NCBI RefSeq assembly: GCF_028610675.1
Contig: NZ_JAQQWS010000018.1
Span: forward strand, 1 to 56,310
Reading direction: 5' to 3'
Source: Alkalihalobacillus pseudalcaliphilus
Lineage (GTDB): Bacteria > Bacillota > Bacilli > Bacillales > Bacillaceae_D
DNA length: 56,310 nucleotides
The position numbers and the translations under genes were made by a program. The notes beneath the pieces were generated by a model. It was not told the DNA's origin. It saw only the letters and a list, made by a program, of their open reading frames with translations, and did no database searches. Positions 17,471 through 26,097 of this stretch are shown here, one piece after another; position 1 is the first letter of the stretch, and each line of letters opens with the position of its first letter.

Positions 17471-17502
17471 AAGCACCCACTTTTTATGAGTGGGTGCTTT
17501 CT
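17471..17502. terminator. Bidirectional terminator overlapping the LysR gene end
   Basis: Perfect 11-bp arms AAGCACCCACT (17471-17481) and AGTGGGTGCTT (17489-17499). The right arm encodes the last codons of the converging LysR gene, so coding and termination sequence are shared. Confidence 0.85.
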
Positions 17503-18383
17503 GTTACGCATTGAATGAAATTATGTGTGGCTTGATTGATATAAGTGAGTTGGTTGGTAACCAAAACCGGTTGCACTTTCCTAGAAAAATCGGACAGTTC
17601 TAGGATAGAAACTGCTTGACGTTTAATATAGTCCAAGTCAGGCTTCGGAATAATCGATAAGCCAACTTCATTGGCAATTAAGGATATAATTGTCGGGATA
17701 TCCTGGCACTCTAATATAACTTGAAGTGGACTTGAAAATGTTTTTAGATGGTTTAATATATCTTCCGCAATATCGTACCCTTTTAAGGGGCTTAACAAAA
17801 TAATGGGCTGCTCAATGAGTTCAATTGTACTAATTTTCTCCTGTTGAAAACCAGACTTCCATGCTGCTGGAATAATGGCAACGATGGGTTGGGCAGGTAG
17901 ATCGCTATAGTGAAAGTGCTCACGTTTTTCCGGAGAAAGGACAATACCGCAGTCAATTTCTTGTCGCTCAAGCTTCTCTTGAATAAAAGCCGAATCACCT
18001 TGAATGAGTTTTAGATGGATAGAAGGATATTGTTTTTTAAAAAGTTTAATTGCTTTTGGCAACATGGTGATACATGATGAAGCGACCCCTATTGATAATG
18101 TTCCTTTTAGTCCTCCGGCTATTTCTACAATCTCATCTTTAATTTTACTCATCTGATTTAATATGTCATTGGCATGGCGGTAAAGGACGTGCCCGGCTTC
18201 GGTCACTTCCCACTTTTCTCGATAGCGCTTAATTAACGTGGCTTCCATCTCTTGTTCAAGCTTTTTGAGTTGCTGACTTAAAGGCGGTTGAGCCATATGT
18301 AAAAAGTGAGCTGCTTTTGAGATGCTGCCTTTTTCAACAATTACTTTGAAATAATAAAGAGCTTTAATATCCACTTTAGACAC
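17484..18383 (-). CDS. LysR-family transcriptional regulator
   Basis: A 299-residue regulator. The N-terminal winged helix-turn-helix (about 5-65: ALYYFKVIVEKGSISKAAHFL, QPPLSQQLKKLEQEM) is followed by a linker helix and a periplasmic-binding-like effector domain (about 92-299). The effector is unknown. It is divergent from an MFS transporter gene with two inverted repeats between them, so that transporter is the probable target. Its last codons lie in a terminator arm. Confidence 0.9.
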   Translation of the reverse strand: MSKVDIKALYYFKVIVEKGSISKAAHFLHMAQPPLSQQLKKLEQEMEATLIKRYREKWEVTEAGHVLYRHANDILNQMSKIKDEIVEIAGGLKGTLSIGVASSCITMLPKAIKLFKKQYPSIHLKLIQGDSAFIQEKLERQEIDCGIVLSPEKREHFHYSDLPAQPIVAIIPAAWKSGFQQEKISTIELIEQPIILLSPLKGYDIAEDILNHLKTFSSPLQVILECQDIPTIISLIANEVGLSIIPKPDLDYIKRQAVSILELSDFSRKVQPVLVTNQLTYINQATHNFIQCVTESTHS

Positions 18384-18389
18384 CTCTAT

Positions 18390-18465
18390 TATATTTTATA
18401 TATATAACTACATTATAAAATATATATTATTCATATGATAATCTATTTGTTATGATCAAATAGAT
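18390..18465. promoter_or_regulatory. Two dyads between the LysR and MFS genes
   Basis: A perfect 11-bp inverted repeat TATATTTTATA/TATAAAATATA (18390-18400, 18414-18424) and a perfect 9-bp one ATCTATTTG/CAAATAGAT (18441-18449, 18457-18465). These are candidate LysR recognition and activation sites. Confidence 0.6.
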
Positions 18466-18487
18466 AAAAAATGGGGAGTAAAGTTAT

Positions 18488-19729
18488 ATGATACAAGAAG
18501 AAACAAAGTCCAAATTATGGACGAAAGGGTTTATAAGCATCGCTGCATGCGTTTTTTTTATTTTTAGCACATTTTATGTTTTATTGGTGAGTTTACCTGT
18601 ATTTATTTTAGATGTACGACAGGGTACAGCGATGGAAGCAGGGCTAACGACTACCATTATGCTAATCTCTGCTATTGTAACAAGGCCATTAGCAGGGAGA
18701 ATGATAGAACGGTTTGGTTCAAAAATTATTTTGCTCGTGGGGGTTATCATATTTGCTGCCATGGCTTTTTTATATTTGGTGCCACTATCGATTCCTGGAT
18801 TACTCGTCTTACGTTTCTTACATGGAATTGGCTTTGGTATGGTTACGACGGCGGGAGGAGCGATTGTTGCAGATGTGATTCCTCAGCATAGGCGTGGTGA
18901 AGGAATGGGCTATTATGTCTTAGCTATGAATTTAGGTATGGTTATTGGTCCGTTTCTAGGAATAAGTATCCTTCAGAATTATGGAGAGGTTTGGTTGTTT
19001 TCCGTAGCCTCCGTCTTAGCGACAGGAGCGTTTATATGTAGTGTTATGTTATGGTTTACTTTTTCTGAAGAGCGATACGTAAACAGTGAATCAATTTCAA
19101 AAAAAGAAGACATCATCGAGAAAAGTGCGTTGCGTATATCTTTCATAGCGTGTTTCTTTGCTATCGTGTATGCTGGGATTTTGTCCTTTGTTTCGGTTTA
19201 TGCTATAGAAATAGGGCTAGGTTCTGTTTCGGGTTTATTTTTTATTGTATATGCCGTAATTTTGATTATTACAAGGCCGTTTACAGGCCGTATCTTTGAC
19301 CGTTATGGAGCGAACGTCATTGTGTATCCATGTATTGTTTTTTTTGCGGTCGGGTTATTCATTTTAAGTATAAGCGAAACGACCGTCGTCTTCTTACTTG
19401 CAGCCGCATTTATTGGACTCGGATGGGGAACTCTATTTCCGAGCTTCCAAACTCTTGCTATTAATGGTGCCCCTTACCATCGAGCGGGAGCGGCAACAGC
19501 GACCTTTTTATCCGTATTTGATATTGGTGTAGGTCTAGGTTCAGCTTTACTGGGTTGGGTAATCGCTACTATAGGCTTTGAAACACTTTATATGACGAGT
19601 GCCATATATGTGCTTATTGGAATTGGCTTATATTTTGGATTGATAAGTAAGCCTCAAGCAAAGGTAAGAGAAAATCAACAGGTATCAAAAGCTGGATTAT
19701 ACGATGAGAAAGTACAAAGAATTGATTAG
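18488..19729 (+). CDS. MFS transporter, about 12 membrane segments
   Basis: A 413-residue major facilitator. The loop 2-3 motif is recognisable (RPLAGRMIERFGSK, about 59-72), and a second copy appears in the C-half (RPFTGRIFDRYGANV, about 262-276), as expected for the internally duplicated fold. A motif-C-like GMVIGPFLG in segment 5 suggests a drug or metabolite exporter. ATG 18488 follows GGGGAG. It is divergent from and probably controlled by the LysR gene. The substrate cannot be told from sequence. Confidence 0.9.
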   Translation: MIQEETKSKLWTKGFISIAACVFFIFSTFYVLLVSLPVFILDVRQGTAMEAGLTTTIMLISAIVTRPLAGRMIERFGSKIILLVGVIIFAAMAFLYLVPLSIPGLLVLRFLHGIGFGMVTTAGGAIVADVIPQHRRGEGMGYYVLAMNLGMVIGPFLGISILQNYGEVWLFSVASVLATGAFICSVMLWFTFSEERYVNSESISKKEDIIEKSALRISFIACFFAIVYAGILSFVSVYAIEIGLGSVSGLFFIVYAVILIITRPFTGRIFDRYGANVIVYPCIVFFAVGLFILSISETTVVFLLAAAFIGLGWGTLFPSFQTLAINGAPYHRAGAATATFLSVFDIGVGLGSALLGWVIATIGFETLYMTSAIYVLIGIGLYFGLISKPQAKVRENQQVSKAGLYDEKVQRID

Positions 19730-19747
19730 CTTCTTTGTACTTTTTTT
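19709..19747 (+). terminator. Terminator overlapping the MFS stop codon
   Basis: Perfect 13-bp arms AAAGTACAAAGAA (19709-19721) and TTCTTTGTACTTT (19731-19743), then TTTT. The MFS stop codon (19727-19729) sits in the loop. Confidence 0.9.
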
Positions 19748-19839
19748 CACAATAAGATAAACTAAAAGTATCAGTAAATAGTTCGAATGAAAACATGGAG
19801 AAGAGGCTAGGGAAACTAATGGCAGATCTAAGCTCCAAA

Positions 19840-20121
19840 GGCTGTGCAGCATGATTTTCGGTAGGAACAAATAGAACCGCGCATATGAGTATCAGCACCA
19901 ACTTTCATATAAAACGCTCATGGCGAAGACGGTTCACTTCGCCACCAACAAAGATGAAAGTAGTGGCGAAAGTTCAAACTGTTGGCCCGTTTACAGCTCG
20001 ATCACCATCAGGAGTCGGCCTGAACAAACAGGGAGCACTGTTCTACTAAGGTCATTTAGCGCGAGATGGATGACGAACTAACTTCACGGCACAAACTGTC
20101 GCTCATAAGTAACTTTCATAC
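19840..20121. repeat. Dispersed repeat cluster (modules C, A, B)
   Basis: A module C fragment (CAGCATGATTTTCGGTAG, about 19847), module A (19901-19961: outer arms ACTTTCAT/ATGAAAGT, inner arms TGGCGAAG/CTTCGCCA), then module B to ACTTTCATACAAAAG (about 20121). The end of the repeat directly abuts the ribosome site of the next gene. Confidence 0.85.
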
Positions 20122-20140
20122 AAAAGAAAGGATGAATAAA

Positions 20141-20878
20141 GTGGAGAGAAAAGAAATACGTTTAATAGCATTAGATATGGATGGTACCTTATTAAATTCA
20201 GAGCATGTTGTATCCCCAGCAAATCAACAAGCGATTGAAGCGGCAAAAGAAAAAGGGGTACATGTCATGCTTAGTACAGGCCGCTCCTTACTAACAAGTC
20301 AAGAGTATCGTGAAGCATTAAAGCTTGACTATCATATTACTGTTAATGGAAGTGAAATTTGGGGACCGACTGGAGAAATTTTAGAGCGACAAAACGTTCC
20401 TTTTTCAGATATTGAACTCCTCTATCAACTAATGGAGAAACATCAAACTCAGTATTGGGCCGTTACAGAAGAAAAAGTTTGGAGAAATGAATTCCCAGTC
20501 GATGCAGATCGTCATAACTGGCTCAAATTTGGTTTTCAATTCGAGACAGAAGACGTACGCGATGCTCTTTTAAAAGCTTTAGAAGAACATGGAGGGTTTG
20601 AAATTAGTAATTCTCACCCGTTCAATCTAGAAGTTAATACTTTAGGTATTAATAAAGCGAACGCCATTAAAAAAGTTTGTGAAAAGCTAAGTATTACGAT
20701 GGAAGAAGTCCTAGCTTGTGGAGATAGCATTAATGATTTGGCGATGATTCGTGAAGCCGGTGTTGGAGTAGCCATGGGTAATGCCCAGCCAATCATTAAA
20801 GAGGAAGCGGATTGGGTTACCTCTTCCCATAATGAAGATGGTGTCGCCAAGGCCATTGAAAAATTTGTACTTAAATAA
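20141..20878 (+). CDS. Cof-type HAD-IIB hydrolase
   Basis: About 245 residues, a HAD-superfamily phosphatase with a type IIB cap. Motif I is DMDGT (nucleophile Asp11, acid/base Asp13), motif II LSTGRS near residue 45 and motif IV GDSINDLAMI near residue 197. Cof/YidA-like members dephosphorylate sugar phosphates or FMN; the substrate here is unknown. GTG 20141 with AAAGGAT is preferred. An in-frame ATG at 20132 sits on its own ribosome site, and a reading from 20066 would start inside the dispersed repeat. Confidence 0.88.
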   Translation: MERKEIRLIALDMDGTLLNSEHVVSPANQQAIEAAKEKGVHVMLSTGRSLLTSQEYREALKLDYHITVNGSEIWGPTGEILERQNVPFSDIELLYQLMEKHQTQYWAVTEEKVWRNEFPVDADRHNWLKFGFQFETEDVRDALLKALEEHGGFEISNSHPFNLEVNTLGINKANAIKKVCEKLSITMEEVLACGDSINDLAMIREAGVGVAMGNAQPIIKEEADWVTSSHNEDGVAKAIEKFVLK

Positions 20879-20894
20879 TTTATCATTCTTAAGA

Positions 20895-20934
20895 AACCTA
20901 AAAGGTTAAACATAGACTTTTTAGGTTTTTTATT
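20895..20934 (+). terminator. Terminator after the Cof hydrolase gene
   Basis: AACCTAAAAG pairs with CTTTTTAGGTT across a short loop and is followed by TTTTTT. Confidence 0.85.
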
Positions 20935-20944
20935 ATGCGATTAG

Positions 20945-21780
20945 AGTTCAGTCCCCGCCTGAGAAAAGTCCTCTGTCCCAGAGTGATTTTGAAGAAGAAC
21001 ACACAAGGCACAGCCTATCGCCCTTAAGTTCACTTCTATACAAAACCAACATGGCGAAGCGGATTCACTTCGCCACCAACAGATATGAAAGTGGCTTTTG
21101 CAGCAAAGGAGCCGAGTGAACTGGTCTACAATGCGGAGCAAAACAAAATACGCAGCAATGAAACCGAAAATAGAACTGACAATGCGGAGCGTAGATGTTG
21201 CTTAAACTTAAGAGTGAGCAGTACCCAGCACAGCATGATTTTAGGTAGCGGTGATAAACGCTCTATGTTCGCACTAACTTTCATATAAAACGCCCATGTC
21301 GGAGCCAAAACTGCTCCACCACCAACAAAGATGAAAATCATCTATCTCCAGCTTAAGGTTCATAAGGAATCGTGAAGATACTGCTGAGGCCAAATCTTGG
21401 AGTATCTGCACAAAGTAGTCATTCATATGTAGTGACGACTTCATAACCTATGGGTACGTTTACAACTAGTCCTCTCCAAACATATAAGTAGGGTTTCACT
21501 CTATAACTGGTGGAACTTCATTCAATTAGTATTTGCTTTTTTATTTGTTGGCTTTTCATTCATTGGTTTTGTATGAGTAGTTCTCTAACCAAGAAGCATG
21601 CACCAACCCAAGCGGAGGAAATGGGGTGGCCGACTCCTGCACGAATAGCCTGATGAGACCCCGCAAGCGACGCGCGGAGGCACAAGCAAGGCCTGCGGAA
21701 AGCGTGTCCCCCATTCTCGGAGCGCTCATCGAAGATGTGCATATCATCTTAAGTAACTTTCATATAAAATCTAAAAAAAT
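20945..21780. repeat. Repeat-filled gap upstream of the CPA2 antiporter
   Basis: No gene is supported in this gap of about 1 kb. It holds module A copies at 21031-21092 (inner arms TGGCGAAG/CTTCGCCA) and 21277-21339 (inner arms GGAGC/GCTCC), a module C fragment (about 21220-21276), one 52-bp-family unit (about 21370-21415), a module D motif AACTGGTGGAACTTCATTCA (21502-21521), a GC-rich block of about 130 bp (21605-21735) like the hairpin-rich intergenic repeats common in Bacillaceae, and a closing ACTTTCATATAAAA (about 21758-21771). Confidence 0.8.
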
Positions 21781-21923
21781 GAGGTTTTTGGTGAAAAATG
21801 TAAAATCGGGGGGATATTTTAAGCCATACTAGGAAACCTTGTTAAAGGAACCTATACGTTGTGCTTGTTTTGGCTTTTACATCAAAGTGAGCGTTTGCTG
21901 TATGTAAAAGGAGGATATTGCTT

Positions 21924-23090
21924 TTGGAATTAAATGAATTACTAGGATCGGGACTAGTGTTATTATTGCTTTTTTTTACAGGATTCTTTGGGACGAAATT
22001 TAAAATCCCAAGCGTTATTCTATTTATATTACTTGGTATTGTATTAGGTGGCGTGTTGACGGATAATCATTTATTACATTTCGCTGGCGAGATTGGGATC
22101 GTATTATTGTTTTTTATGCTCGGTATGGAATTTCCAATTAAACAGCTTTTAACTGTGGCAAAAAAAGTGCTTGGACCAGGTATCTTAGATGTTGTGCTGA
22201 GTTTTGGAATAACTGTAATTATCAGTGGTTTTTTTGGGTTGGATTATTTATCTGCTTTTATCGTTGGTGCGGTTGTATATGCCACGAGTTCTTCTATTAC
22301 GGCGAAATTATTAGAAAGTAGTAATCGCTTAAATCATCCAGAATCTGACTTTATGTTAGGGCTACTTATTTTTGAAGATTTAGTTGCACCAATCATGGTA
22401 GCTGTTTTAGTAGGCTTTACAGCAGGAGAATCCATTACCTTTGCCTCTATCTCTTGGCTTGTGGTTAAGTTGGTTACACTAGTTGTCGGAGCGATTTTAA
22501 TTGGTCGTTCAGTTTTTGTACATTTAGGTCCTTTCTTTAGACGTCACGTTCATGGTGATGGTATTATTTTATTTGTAACAGGTATTGCTTTGGCTTATGG
22601 AGGTTTAGCATTGTATCTCGGCTTGTCTGAGGTTTTAGGTGCATTTTTAGCAGGAATTATGATGGCTGAAGTTAGAAGAACACATGAGATCGAACAAATC
22701 GTTGTGCGCTCTCGCGATTTATTAATGCCACTCTTTTTCCTGTATTTCGGTACAACCATTCAGTTTAATGATGGAATTCCTATGGTAGGTCTCTTATTGA
22801 TAGTCTTAACTTGGTCAATCCTAGCAAAAGTATTAGTTGGTGTTTGGGGTGGACGTATGTATGGTTTATCACGGCCGGTTGCCTTGAGGGCCGGTTTGTC
22901 TTTGACTGCACGAGGAGAATTTTCTATCATTATTGCGGCACTTGCTTCTGTATCATTAAAGGCTTTTAGCAGTGTGTTTATCTTAGCCTCTGCAATGGTT
23001 GGTATTGCTCTATTTCAATTTGCACCTGAAATAGCTAAGCGAATCTATGGTGAGTCTAAGTCAAAGGATGGAGTAGAAGTAACCCAATAA
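21924..23090 (+). CDS. CPA2-family cation:proton antiporter (KefB type)
   Basis: About 388 residues, 11-13 hydrophobic segments, monovalent cation:proton antiporter-2 family (Na_H_Exchanger fold). LLFFMLGMEFPIKQL and MLGLLIFEDLVAPIM (the Asp of the transport site) are typical of KefB/KhtU relatives, and RAGLSLTARGEFSIIIAAL is a late-helix signature. It ends after the membrane domain, with no C-terminal RCK/TrkA-N domain. TTG 21924, nine bases after AAAGGAGG, is preferred over TTG 21918. A small alarmone synthetase gene follows after 18 bp. K+ or Na+ cannot be decided from sequence. Confidence 0.9.
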   Translation: MELNELLGSGLVLLLLFFTGFFGTKFKIPSVILFILLGIVLGGVLTDNHLLHFAGEIGIVLLFFMLGMEFPIKQLLTVAKKVLGPGILDVVLSFGITVIISGFFGLDYLSAFIVGAVVYATSSSITAKLLESSNRLNHPESDFMLGLLIFEDLVAPIMVAVLVGFTAGESITFASISWLVVKLVTLVVGAILIGRSVFVHLGPFFRRHVHGDGIILFVTGIALAYGGLALYLGLSEVLGAFLAGIMMAEVRRTHEIEQIVVRSRDLLMPLFFLYFGTTIQFNDGIPMVGLLLIVLTWSILAKVLVGVWGGRMYGLSRPVALRAGLSLTARGEFSIIIAALASVSLKAFSSVFILASAMVGIALFQFAPEIAKRIYGESKSKDGVEVTQ

Positions 23091-23108
23091 GGATGAAGTG
23101 AGTGATTG

Positions 23109-23870
23109 ATGGTGATGACCAATATTGATTTAACCAAAATCAAATCTGCTAAAGATGAGATGACGAAATTTCTAATGGCTTATAAATTTGCTCTTGATGA
23201 AATGGAAACCAAAATCAATATATTACAACAGGAATTTGAATATATTCATGAATATAATCCAATTGAACATGTGAAAGCTCGCTTAAAAGAGCCAGAAAGT
23301 ATATTAAAAAAGATTATTCGTAAAGGGCATCCATTTACATTAGCAAGTATCAAAGAGAATATACAAGACATTGCTGGGATTCGTATAACATGTTCATTTA
23401 TTTCTGATATTTATCGCATTGCGGATATGCTCAAAAAACAAAAAGATATTCAAATTATGGAAGTTAAAGACTATATTGAAATACCGAAGCCAAATGGATA
23501 TCGCAGTCTCCACTTAATTTTACAAGTACCGGTTTATATGAGTGATCGTGAAGAGCGGGTCTGTGTTGAGGTTCAAATTCGTACAATTGCGATGGATTTT
23601 TGGGCTAGCTTAGAGCACAAAATATATTATAAATTTAATAAAGAAATCCCTGAGTACTTAACGAATGAATTAAAAAACGCAGCAACGACAGCAGATGCTT
23701 TGGATAGAAGAATGGAACAATTGCATAAAGAAGTAGCTGAAATTAAAAAGCATGATGAAGAGTCATCGGATGAATGGTTAGATTTATTAGGTGTTCAAGG
23801 TCAGCGGCTCCAAATACCGACTCAATTAATTGAAAAGCTTGAGGGGTTTGGAGGAAAGGATCCTACATGA
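23109..23870 (+). CDS. relP: Small alarmone synthetase (RelP/YwaC type)
   Basis: About 253 residues. A single (p)ppGpp synthetase domain with no hydrolase, TGS or ACT domain. The family core is intact: IQDIAGIRITCSFISDIY, YIEIPKPNGYRSLHLIL and VEVQIRTIAMDFWASLEHKIYYK, the last containing the GTP-binding and catalytic Glu region. The HEYNPIEHVKARLKEPESI segment points to YwaC/RelP rather than YjbM/RelQ. The C-terminal tail (about 215-253) is longer than in YwaC. Several start codons cluster here (23109, 23112, 23115); 23109 has the best-spaced GAAGTGAG. It appears co-transcribed with the antiporter. Confidence 0.9.
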   Translation: MVMTNIDLTKIKSAKDEMTKFLMAYKFALDEMETKINILQQEFEYIHEYNPIEHVKARLKEPESILKKIIRKGHPFTLASIKENIQDIAGIRITCSFISDIYRIADMLKKQKDIQIMEVKDYIEIPKPNGYRSLHLILQVPVYMSDREERVCVEVQIRTIAMDFWASLEHKIYYKFNKEIPEYLTNELKNAATTADALDRRMEQLHKEVAEIKKHDEESSDEWLDLLGVQGQRLQIPTQLIEKLEGFGGKDPT

Positions 23871-23912
23871 AAAATGCTACCTATGGGCTAGAACCCGTAG
23901 GTAGCATTTTTT
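23869..23912. terminator. Terminator after the alarmone synthetase gene
   Basis: AAAATGCTACCTATGGG pairs with CCCGTAGGTAGCATTTT across a short loop, with T on one side and A on the other, so it can serve both converging genes. Confidence 0.9.
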
Positions 23913-23927
23913 ATTTTTATTAAACAA

Positions 23928-24371
23928 TTAATCGTTCCTTGATGTGGCTCGGTTATGCTCATAAGTGAGGAATTCGCAAAAAACATTTATCGCCTGTTGC
24001 GGTTTCTGTTCAAGTGATTTTATATAGCGTTTTTTTACGTCATCTATTACATCTGTACTCGTCTCAATGCGCTTTTTCATAAAGGCTATACCCGTACGAT
24101 GAACCTCTTTATTTTTTATGGAAGATTCTTTAAGTAACGCAAAACCTAAAGCACCTAATATCGCATAAATTATGATAGGAATCATTTTGGGAGCTGTATC
24201 TGGAACGATGGCTACTAAAAAGAAAATATTAATAATCGAAAATCCAATGAGCGGAAAAGAAATAAAACTGAAACCTAAGCTCTTTTTTAACATCGGAGCA
24301 ATATGCTCTTGGATTAATTGAATTTCTCTTTGAATAAATTCAGGAGCCTGCCTGATTGAAAAAGGATTCAT
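23928..24371 (-). CDS. DUF5392-like two-helix membrane protein
   Basis: A 147-residue protein with an amphipathic N-terminal region, two hydrophobic segments (about 33-57 and 62-80) separated by a short polar turn, and a charged helical C-terminal half. The layout and the start PEFIQREIQLIQEHIAP recall DUF5392 proteins of Bacillus, whose function is unknown; this match is from memory. ATG 24371 follows GAGGAGG. On its strand a promoter TTGTAA-18-TATACT lies between it and the upstream exporter gene, so it probably has its own transcript. Confidence 0.6.
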   Translation of the reverse strand: MNPFSIRQAPEFIQREIQLIQEHIAPMLKKSLGFSFISFPLIGFSIINIFFLVAIVPDTAPKMIPIIIYAILGALGFALLKESSIKNKEVHRTGIAFMKKRIETSTDVIDDVKKRYIKSLEQKPQQAINVFCEFLTYEHNRATSRND

Positions 24372-24463
24372 GACTTTTCCTCCTCAAACGAAAAATTAAT
24401 ACTTACTACTAGTATATAAGAGAAAGTCTACGTATTACAAATAAAATACTTTATAAAAGGAAT

Positions 24464-25924
24464 TTATATATCCTTTGGTTCTTTTACTCGTTTGATAAAG
24501 AAAGTTAAGACGAGTGCCACAATAGCAAAACAAAGTCCCACTTTAAAAGAAGTTTGTACACCAGCGGTTAAGCTTAACGCGAAGTCCTGAACACTAGGCT
24601 CTCCCTGAACATTTTCGGAAAGATAGTTCGTACGGCTGTTTGACATAATACTAATAAACAAAGCGACACCAATGGCCCCAGCTACTTGCTGCAATGTATT
24701 TAATATCGCCGTACCGTGTGGATAATATTTGGGTGGCAATTCATTTAAAGCATTCGTTTGTGCTGGCATCATCATCATTGCAATGGCAACCATTAATAAG
24801 CAGTGATAGACTACAAAAACATAAATGGGTGTCTCTGTATGGATTGTCGTAAATAAAATGAGTACAACTACGAGTAAGATAGCACCAGGGCGGACTAAAA
24901 AGGTCGGTCCGAACTTATCAAATAACTTCCCCATTATTGGTGACATTAAACCATTCAATAATCCTCCAGGAAGCAGGGCAAGACCAGCAGCAAATGCGGT
25001 AAGTGCCATAGCGCCTTGTAAAAACATTGGAATTAATATCATCGTTGAGAACATAGACATCATGACAATAATAAGTAAAATGGTTGTGATGGAGAACATG
25101 GGTGATCTAAACGTGCGAACATCTAAAATTGGTTCTTCCATCTTTAATTGTCTTAATACGAATAAAATCAGCGACAAGGCACCGAGAATAATCGTCCCGT
25201 AAACTTCTGGGTGTGTCCATCCACTAGCTCCTTCACCAGCACTACTAAATCCAAATACGATTCCACCAAAACCAAGTGTCGAAAGAATAATGGAAATAAC
25301 ATCGACTTTTGGCTTCGTTACTTTCGTTACATTCTTTAAGAATATAAAAGCAAAAAGAATCGAGAATAATGCAAATGGTACAACGCTAAAGAATAACCAC
25401 CGCCAATTCAGAGCTTCTATAATAACCCCGGATAATGTTGGTCCTAAGGCAGGAGCGAACATAATGACGAGTCCCATCATTCCCATCGCACCACCGCGTT
25501 TTTCTGGGGGGAACAAGACAAGAATAGTATTCATCATAATCGGGAGAAGTAATCCAGTTCCACTAGCTTGGATTAGTCGGCCGATAAGTAAGACGGAAAA
25601 GTTAGGGGCCAATCCACTTATTAATGTTCCGATAGTAAATAAAGTCATTGCACCAATGAACATTTGTCTTGTTGTAAACCAAGAAATGAGTAAGGCAGAT
25701 ACTGGAATTAAAATACCGACCATAAGCATGAACCCGGTCGATAGCCATTGAACGGTTGCTTCACCCACTTGAAACTCTACCATGAGCTGCGTAAGGGCGA
25801 CGTTTAATAATGTTTCATTTAAAATGGCAAAAAATGCACCAATGATTAGAGCAATCATAATCGGTGCTCTTTTAACGTCAGCATGTGCGCCAACGGTATT
25901 AATTTGATTAGAGCCTGTATGCAT
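24464..25924 (-). CDS. DHA2-family multidrug exporter (14 TMS MFS)
   Basis: A 486-residue major facilitator of the EmrB/QacA (DHA2) group with about 14 hydrophobic segments. Characteristic parts are ILNETLLNVALTQLM in segment 1, VQWLSTGFMLMVGILIPV in segment 2, GRLIQASGTGLLLPIM and motif C APALGPTLSGVI. Relatives include LmrB, which exports lincomycin and puromycin in B. subtilis. Drug export is the family role; the actual substrates are unknown. ATG 25924 follows a strong AAGGAGG. No TetR-type regulator gene is adjacent. Confidence 0.9.
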   Translation of the reverse strand: MHTGSNQINTVGAHADVKRAPIMIALIIGAFFAILNETLLNVALTQLMVEFQVGEATVQWLSTGFMLMVGILIPVSALLISWFTTRQMFIGAMTLFTIGTLISGLAPNFSVLLIGRLIQASGTGLLLPIMMNTILVLFPPEKRGGAMGMMGLVIMFAPALGPTLSGVIIEALNWRWLFFSVVPFALFSILFAFIFLKNVTKVTKPKVDVISIILSTLGFGGIVFGFSSAGEGASGWTHPEVYGTIILGALSLILFVLRQLKMEEPILDVRTFRSPMFSITTILLIIVMMSMFSTMILIPMFLQGAMALTAFAAGLALLPGGLLNGLMSPIMGKLFDKFGPTFLVRPGAILLVVVLILFTTIHTETPIYVFVVYHCLLMVAIAMMMMPAQTNALNELPPKYYPHGTAILNTLQQVAGAIGVALFISIMSNSRTNYLSENVQGEPSVQDFALSLTAGVQTSFKVGLCFAIVALVLTFFIKRVKEPKDI

Positions 25925-26097
25925 ATAAATCCTCCTTGTTTTTATAAATGAAATAGGTGATTAAAGGAGGTGGTCGACTACCGCTACTTCATCTATAGTT
26001 TGACCAAATTCCTAGTATTATGGCTGTTAAAATGTTTCCATATTTCCAATCACCTCAAACATCATAATGAGTTATTAGGAGTAAGTCAATGTTTTTT

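Noticed and set aside
20066..20140. N-terminal extension of the Cof hydrolase
   Set aside because: The extra residues are translated repeat DNA found elsewhere in the window.
21626..21832. 68-codon ORF in the GC-rich block
   Set aside because: Open only because the GC-rich intergenic repeat lacks stops; both strands are open and no start signal is present.
25290..25751. 153-codon plus-strand ORF
   Set aside because: Antisense to the DHA2 exporter gene; composition is that of a shadow frame and no ribosome site was seen.
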